DNA of 7,081 nucleotides from Propionibacteriales bacterium (GTDB taxonomy: Bacteria; Actinomycetota; Actinomycetes; Propionibacteriales; Propionibacteriaceae). Below are positions 4,595 to 7,081 of this stretch, piece by piece. The notes under the pieces are model-generated. The model was not told the origin of the DNA. It ran no database searches and saw nothing but the letters and a program-made list of their open reading frames with translations. Position numbers and translations under genes: made by a program. The DNA lies in assembly GCA_030453285.1 (NCBI GenBank), contig JAKDKP010000113.1, forward strand, positions 1-7,081, given 5' to 3'. The first letter of the stretch is position 1. Every line of letters begins with the position of its first letter.

Positions 4595-5805
4595 TCGAAG
4601 ACCGCCGCCTGTCCCTGACCGCCACCGATACACATCGTCTCCAGCCCGTACGAGGCGTTGCGACGTCGCATCTCACGAGCCAGGGTTGCCAGGATGCGGG
4701 CCCCGGTGGCGCCCACCGGATGCCCCATCGAGAGGCCTGACCCGTTCACGTTGAGGCGTTCGTCGCCGGCACCGATGTCCCACTCTGCAAGGCAGGCGAG
4801 CACCTGGACGGCGAAGGCCTCGTTCAGCTCCACCAGATCCAGTTGATCGAAGGTGAGCCCGGATCGTTCCAGCGCAACCGCGGTGGCGGGAACCGGTCCG
4901 ATCCCCATCACCTCGGGTCCGACTCCGGCGACCGCCCAACCGCGAAGCCGTACGAACGCGTCCAGGCCACGCCGATCCGCCTCGGCCCGGGTGGTCACCA
5001 CACACATCGCCGCCCCGTCATTCTGGCCACTGGAGTTGCCGGCGGTCACGGTTGCGTGGTCATCGGTGTTGATCATGATCGGTCGCAGCCGGTTCAACGC
5101 CTCAAGGTTGGTGTCGGGGCGTGGGTGTTCGTCGATGTCGACGCACACGGCGGGGCGACCGCGGCGTCCGGGCACGGTGACCGGGACAATCTCATCGGCG
5201 AACCGTCCGGCCGCGTGGGCAGCCGCCCACCGCTGGTGCGACGCGAGCGCCAGTTCGTCCTGGGCAGCCCGGGAGATGTCGTACTCCCGACGAAGATTCT
5301 CCGCGGTCTCGATCATGCCACCGGGCAACGGGTGGTCCCGTCCCCCAGCGGTGACCCGCGCCCGGGCCAGCCGATCGGTCAGGGCGACATCGCCGGTGGC
5401 TCCCCGACGGAGCAGCGCATAGTGCTCGACCCGCGACATCGACTCCGCCCCACCGGCCACGACCAGGCGTGCGGCTCCGGTCGACACCTGCATGGCGGCC
5501 TGCAGCACTGCCTGGAGACCCGACCCGCATCGCCGGTCCACCTGACAACCCGGAACCTCCACACCGAGCCCGGCATCGAGGGCGGCCAAGCGACCCAGGG
5601 CCGGCGTCTCGCCGTTGGGGTAGCAATGCCCCAGCACGACGTCGTCGACGTCGGATTCGGTCAGCAGGGCGCGGCGGACCAGTTCGGTGAGCACGGTCGC
5701 GGCGAGATCCTCGACGCCGATGTCGGCGAAGGCTCCGCCGAAAGCGCCCACCGCGCTCCGGACGGGTTCGCAGATGACGATGTCGTCGGGGCTGGCTGCA
5801 GACAT
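4582..5805 (-). CDS. Thiolase (acetyl-CoA C-acyltransferase/acetyltransferase)
   Basis: The 407-residue protein is a complete thiolase that makes or cleaves 3-ketoacyl-CoA, either in beta-oxidation or in acetoacetyl-CoA synthesis; the sequence does not separate the two. The acyl-accepting cysteine is C93 in DRRCGSGLQA. The remaining catalytic elements are NEAF (328-331), H362 in GSGLSMGHPVGATGAR (355-370) and C392 in MCIGGGQGQAAVFE (391-404). I chose the ATG at 5805 because the protein then starts MSAASPDDIVICEPVRSAVG, as thiolases usually do. An in-frame ATG at 5877 would add 24 unrelated residues. No ribosome-binding site is obvious; CATGCT six bases upstream with TTGTGC 17 bp before it could be a leaderless promoter. 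No other fatty-acid gene is adjacent, so it stands alone, divergent from the hydrolase. Confidence 0.95.
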   Translation of the reverse strand: MSAASPDDIVICEPVRSAVGAFGGAFADIGVEDLAATVLTELVRRALLTESDVDDVVLGHCYPNGETPALGRLAALDAGLGVEVPGCQVDRRCGSGLQAVLQAAMQVSTGAARLVVAGGAESMSRVEHYALLRRGATGDVALTDRLARARVTAGGRDHPLPGGMIETAENLRREYDISRAAQDELALASHQRWAAAHAAGRFADEIVPVTVPGRRGRPAVCVDIDEHPRPDTNLEALNRLRPIMINTDDHATVTAGNSSGQNDGAAMCVVTTRAEADRRGLDAFVRLRGWAVAGVGPEVMGIGPVPATAVALERSGLTFDQLDLVELNEAFAVQVLACLAEWDIGAGDERLNVNGSGLSMGHPVGATGARILATLAREMRRRNASYGLETMCIGGGQGQAAVFETVR

Positions 5806-5912
5806 GCGCCCAGCATGCTGCCTGAACCGGCTCGGCACAATCGGCAGGTACGGTCGATGCTGATCAGCTGTCGCCACATCTTCTCGGATCGCCTACCAGA
5901 CAAAGGATTCAC

Positions 5913-6788
5913 ATGGGCACCACCGCACACCGTCCCGGCATTCCCGCCCGGGTGCCCACGCGGGACGGCCGAACCCTGTTCGCCTCGGTGCAGACTGGCC
6001 CACCTGGCCCACCGGGCCCGATCGTCGTCTTCGAGGCCGGGGCCGCCGCCACCCGATCCTCCTGGGCACTGGTGCAGCCCGCGGTTGCCGAGTTCGCCAC
6101 CGCCATCGCGTACGACCGTTCAGGCCTGGGCCGCAGCGCTCCTGATCCGATCGGGCGCACGCTGGACCGGATGGCCGATGATCTTGTCGATGTGCTGCGC
6201 CACTTCGGTGCCGGACCGTACGTCCTGGTGGGACACAGTGCCGGCGGGCCGATCGCCCGCCTCGCCGCGGCCCGCACCGACGCCACGATCGCCGGGCTGG
6301 TGCTGGCCGATACCACCGACGAGGCCGCGGACGTGCTCTTCGGTCGTGGGTTCCGGACCGCCGAAAAGGTGGCAGTGACGATCAACCTGTCGCTGGCCAG
6401 GCTCGGTGTGCTGGAACGACTGCACCGCGCCAACACTGCCCTGCTTCCCCCCGAAGCGCGCGCCGACCTGACCCGGGAGGGGTTCGGTGTGGGCCCGATG
6501 CGCACCCACGCCGAGCAGGCCCGCACCTTTCTCGACGAGCTGGCCGCCTTCCGATCGAATCCGCCCGATATCGGCGAGATTCCTGTCACCGTGGTGTCCG
6601 GCACCCGGCCCGGTGACGGGATGCCCCGTTCCGTCCGTGCGGCCGCGAACGCGTCCCACGCGCACCGGGCCGCTGCCTCCCCGTACGGGCGTCACGTGCT
6701 GGCCACGAAATCTGCGCACTACGTGCCAATGACCGATGCCGAACTGATCATCGACGAGATTCGGCGCCTGGTGGAGGTCATCGACTGA
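5913..6788 (+). CDS. Alpha/beta-fold hydrolase
   Basis: The 291-residue protein is a typical alpha/beta hydrolase. The oxyanion-hole region is FEAGAAATRSSW (40-51), followed by AYDRSGLGRSAP (66-77). The nucleophile elbow is GHSAGG (107-112), with S109 as nucleophile. D235 in SGTRPGD is the best candidate for the catalytic acid, and H269 in SAHYVPM is the catalytic histidine. A mostly helical cap, about 135-215, lies between the core strands. The substrate cannot be deduced; esterase, lipase-like or haloperoxidase-like activity are all possible. There is no signal peptide, so it is probably cytoplasmic. Start ATG 5913 follows AAAGGA (5902-5907) by five bases. The gene is divergent from the thiolase (107-bp spacer) and convergent with the transporter gene, 27 bp away. 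Confidence 0.93.
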   Translation: MGTTAHRPGIPARVPTRDGRTLFASVQTGPPGPPGPIVVFEAGAAATRSSWALVQPAVAEFATAIAYDRSGLGRSAPDPIGRTLDRMADDLVDVLRHFGAGPYVLVGHSAGGPIARLAAARTDATIAGLVLADTTDEAADVLFGRGFRTAEKVAVTINLSLARLGVLERLHRANTALLPPEARADLTREGFGVGPMRTHAEQARTFLDELAAFRSNPPDIGEIPVTVVSGTRPGDGMPRSVRAAANASHAHRAAASPYGRHVLATKSAHYVPMTDAELIIDEIRRLVEVID

Positions 6789-6815
6789 CCGTCCAGGCGT
6801 TGCCCAACCGCGACC

Positions 6816-7081
6816 TCAGGCGCCCGGGGTGGCTGGCTCCGGTTCGGCGGCGGCCTCGGCTCGCTTGACGATCTTGATCACTCGATAGGTCACCGGCATC
6901 ACCAGCACCTCGACCAGCGTCTTCCACAGAAAGCCGACGATCACATAGTTGATGAAGTCGGTCGAGGTGCTGATGCCGATCGCGCCGGCGGCAATGGAGC
7001 AGAAGATCAGCGTGTCGGCGAACTCGCCCACCACGGTCGAGCCGAGCAACCGGACCCACAGACGCTTCTCGCCCCACCGGT
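6816..7081 (-). CDS. yhhQ: Queuosine-precursor transporter, VUT/YhhQ family (C-terminal 88 residues; N-terminus beyond the right edge)
   Basis: The frame is open from the right edge to the TGA at 6818-6816. The visible part begins RWGEKRLWVRLLGSTVVGEF and continues with ADTLIFCSIA, matching the family's late membrane helix in which STxxGExxDTxxF is characteristic. It is followed by a second helix (INYVIVGFLWKTLVEVLVMPVTY) and the cytoplasmic tail beginning RVIKIVKRAE. YhhQ proteins import precursors of 7-deazaguanine-modified tRNA bases, such as preQ0, across the inner membrane. A TTG at 7049 is only an internal leucine codon; the real start is outside the window, roughly 150 codons away given usual family length. 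The tail after KRAE is a variable Ala/Glu/Pro stretch. The gene converges with the hydrolase. Confidence 0.85.
   Translation of the reverse strand, partial: RWGEKRLWVRLLGSTVVGEFADTLIFCSIAAGAIGISTSTDFINYVIVGFLWKTLVEVLVMPVTYRVIKIVKRAEAAAEPEPATPGA

Noticed and set aside
5859..5868. Perfect 10-bp palindrome GCTGATCAGC in the thiolase-hydrolase spacer
   Set aside because: Symmetry stops at once on both sides, and a 10-bp palindrome around GATC is expected by chance; it is not placed against a convincing promoter.
5806..5877. Upstream ATG at 5877 as the start of the thiolase
   Set aside because: The 24 added residues do not resemble any thiolase N-terminus, and the ATG at 5805 gives the usual family start and length.
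4843..6378. Open plus-strand reading frame of 511 codons overlapping the thiolase and hydrolase genes
   Set aside because: It runs antisense to the thiolase and out of frame with the hydrolase. Its product is rich in Pro, Arg, Gly and Ser with no domain, as expected for a shadow frame in GC-rich DNA.
6789..6815. Possible terminator between the convergent hydrolase and transporter genes
   Set aside because: Only 3-4-bp stems with tiny loops (GTTG/CAAC) or distant GGCG/CGCC pairs can be drawn, not enough to support a call.

Overview
This GC-rich window, with strong G/C preference at third codon positions, almost certainly comes from the chromosome of a high-GC Gram-positive bacterium (Actinomycetota). 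Besides composition, this rests on the actinobacterial look of the encoded proteins and on two genes that appear to be transcribed without a leader (a TANNNT box 6-7 nt before the ATG). I cannot name the genus. I saw no tRNA, rRNA, transposase, integrase, phage gene or CRISPR array.

Layout from left to right. Positions 1-124 hold no complete gene but are rich in structure: a small hairpin exposing a strong Shine-Dalgarno sequence on the minus strand, a long imperfect inverted repeat, and a perfect 16-bp tandem duplication across the stop codon of the next gene. Then come a minus-strand YhhN-family membrane protein (125-865), a divergent short-chain dehydrogenase (943-1782) and a PhnB-like VOC protein (1866-2285) on the plus strand.

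The centre of interest is 2287-4563. A minus-strand operon encodes an HTH regulator with a cysteine-bearing C-terminal domain (3102-3848), a small four-helix membrane protein overlapping it by ATGA (2689-3105), and a small cupin (2287-2631). Divergent from it is a DUF2249-cupin fusion protein (3922-4563). The 73-bp spacer between the divergent genes carries a near-perfect dyad placed over both predicted promoters, so the four genes look like one module controlled by the regulator. A redox or nitric-oxide role is an inference from the family associations of DUF2249 and Cys-containing HTH regulators, not something the sequence proves.

The right part holds a complete thiolase (4582-5805, minus) convergent with the DUF2249 gene across a hairpin that contains both stop codons, a divergent alpha/beta hydrolase (5913-6788, plus), and the C-terminal part of a YhhQ-type queuosine-precursor transporter (6816 to the right edge, minus). 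These look like ordinary housekeeping or accessory metabolic genes with no obvious pathway link to one another.
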